From Choristoneura fumiferana (Eukaryota; Arthropoda; Insecta; Lepidoptera; Tortricidae): a stretch of 64,000 bases of DNA. Position 1 is the first letter of the stretch. Each line of letters opens with the position of its first letter. The notes under the pieces were generated by a model that was not told the origin of the DNA, searched no databases, and worked only from the letters and a program-made list of their open reading frames with translations. The position numbers and the translations under genes are program-made. The stretch spans positions 19,470,164 to 19,534,163 of the forward strand of contig NC_133477.1 of the NCBI RefSeq assembly GCF_025370935.1, written 5' to 3'. Of the stretch, positions 63,174-64,000 are shown piece by piece.

Positions 63174-63357
63174 ATATTAAATGATATTGAAACGGATATC
63201 TCACGTCTTAAATCGAGTTTAGCTCGATATGTTTCGGGCTATTTCGTAGCCCTTCTTCAAGGGAGCACGCGACTTGGCGGCTGCCGCAACACGCCGCTCT
63301 GCTCCAAAACTCACTAAATGTAAGACGTGAGTTATCCGCTACAATATCATTTAATAT
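63174..63357. mobile_element. Palindromic MITE W, copy 2
   Basis: The outer arms (atattaaatgatattgaaac ... acaatatcatttaatat) and left inner arm (gtttcgggctatttcgtagc) are present. The right inner arm is replaced by ggcggctgccgcaacacgcc-type sequence, so the long inner stem is lost. Confidence 0.85.
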
Positions 63358-64000
63358 AAATATTTAAAAAATACAAAATCCTACTTTATAACGCAACCTC
63401 ACACACTGGTGTATTTTTAGTAGCCTTAGGCTTCTAAACTTCTCAAATTTTACCACATCACGAAAAAACATTTATTACGACCCAGTTTTACGAGTATTCT
63501 AGATCCATACTAATAACGATTTTTTGCTGCAGAAATTTAGGTACATAACCATGTATTAAACGGCCCTTTTGACATTGACTATCATTATAAAATAGTAATC
63601 TAGTGCAAGCCTTGATAAAGTATCGGTTGGGTTGTACTTATTATTTATCGGAAATCCTTAATCTGCCTGACCACCATAAATTTCCCGCACGTGCTGCACT
63701 CTGGCAGCGTTAACCCTATTCTCATTGAAAAGCTTTCTAAAGCTACAATATTGCAACACTGTACTTTGAAATTAGATTCAGATAAAGAAATTCGTAGGCA
63801 TCCTATTGTGTACTTTTGTAATTAGAAATTTGTTGTGACAGCACTATAATAATCACATCCTTTTTTTTGCGATGTGAAAATACTTTATGCATACTTCCGT
63901 GGAAAGTTATGTGGGACTCTCTGAACTTAGTATACCCACTAAAATCACACCTAAAAAAACTAAACTAAAACCTAAGTACTAATATTAGTTAGCATGTTGT
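63358..64000. other. Unassigned AT-rich sequence
   Basis: No repeat, ORF or RNA supported to the end of the window. Confidence 0.35.

Overview
The window looks like a repeat-packed, gene-poor piece of a lepidopteran (moth or butterfly) nuclear genome. The base composition is AT-rich. There are no bacterial gene blocks, and nearly everything recognisable belongs to dispersed families I associate with Lepidoptera: tRNA-headed SINEs ending in GATG repeats, jockey-like and RTE-like LINE 3' ends, and several palindromic MITE families. I could not support any host protein-coding exon, tRNA, rRNA or other host gene. One ten-base assembly gap is present (52362-52371). Family letters (A, B, V, S1 and so on) are working labels for sequences that recur inside this window, not database names.

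Layout. 1-3420 holds a 630-bp dispersed repeat (D), half of a palindromic MITE (P1) and a decayed jockey-type LINE 3' end. 3425-9457 is the dominant element, a long decayed LOA/R1-like non-LTR retrotransposon: GC-rich leader, ORF1 with a DUF4780-like domain, ORF2 with AP-endonuclease, reverse transcriptase, RNase H and C-terminal zinc knuckle, then a GATAA-repeat tail. 9500-18200 is a nest of SINEs (S1, S2), V repeats, family F, and 3' ends of jockey-like and RTE-like LINEs; several insert into one another and one has a clean 13-bp target duplication. 18200-29850 is mostly AT-rich unassigned sequence with scattered SINEs, V, F, K and palindromic repeats. 29850-35460 has LINE A tails, several foldback MITEs and an S3 SINE carrying a MITE. 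35460-50460 alternates LINE B fragments, repeats D, Z, S2 and S3, a TA-flanked terminal-inverted-repeat element and more foldbacks. 50460-54970 is the poorest part, with the gap and two tandem duplications. 54970-64000 ends with MITEs, family K, LINE C/A/B fragments and a TTAA-flanked element.

How the parts relate. The autonomous-type elements (LOA-like LINE, jockey-like LINE, LINE B, LINE C) supply reverse-transcriptase machinery in principle, but every copy here is broken by stops, frameshifts or 5' truncation. SINEs S1, S2, S3 and the V repeat are the non-autonomous partners. Each LINE family has its own short tandem tail (CTTT, GAT, GAA, TTGTA, TTCTA, GATAA and others), so much of the microsatellite content here is explained as retrotransposon tails. 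DNA-type MITEs carry TSDs of TA, TTA, CAG or TTAA. The most unusual property of the window is the number of long near-perfect inverted repeats, which would give hairpin RNA if transcribed.
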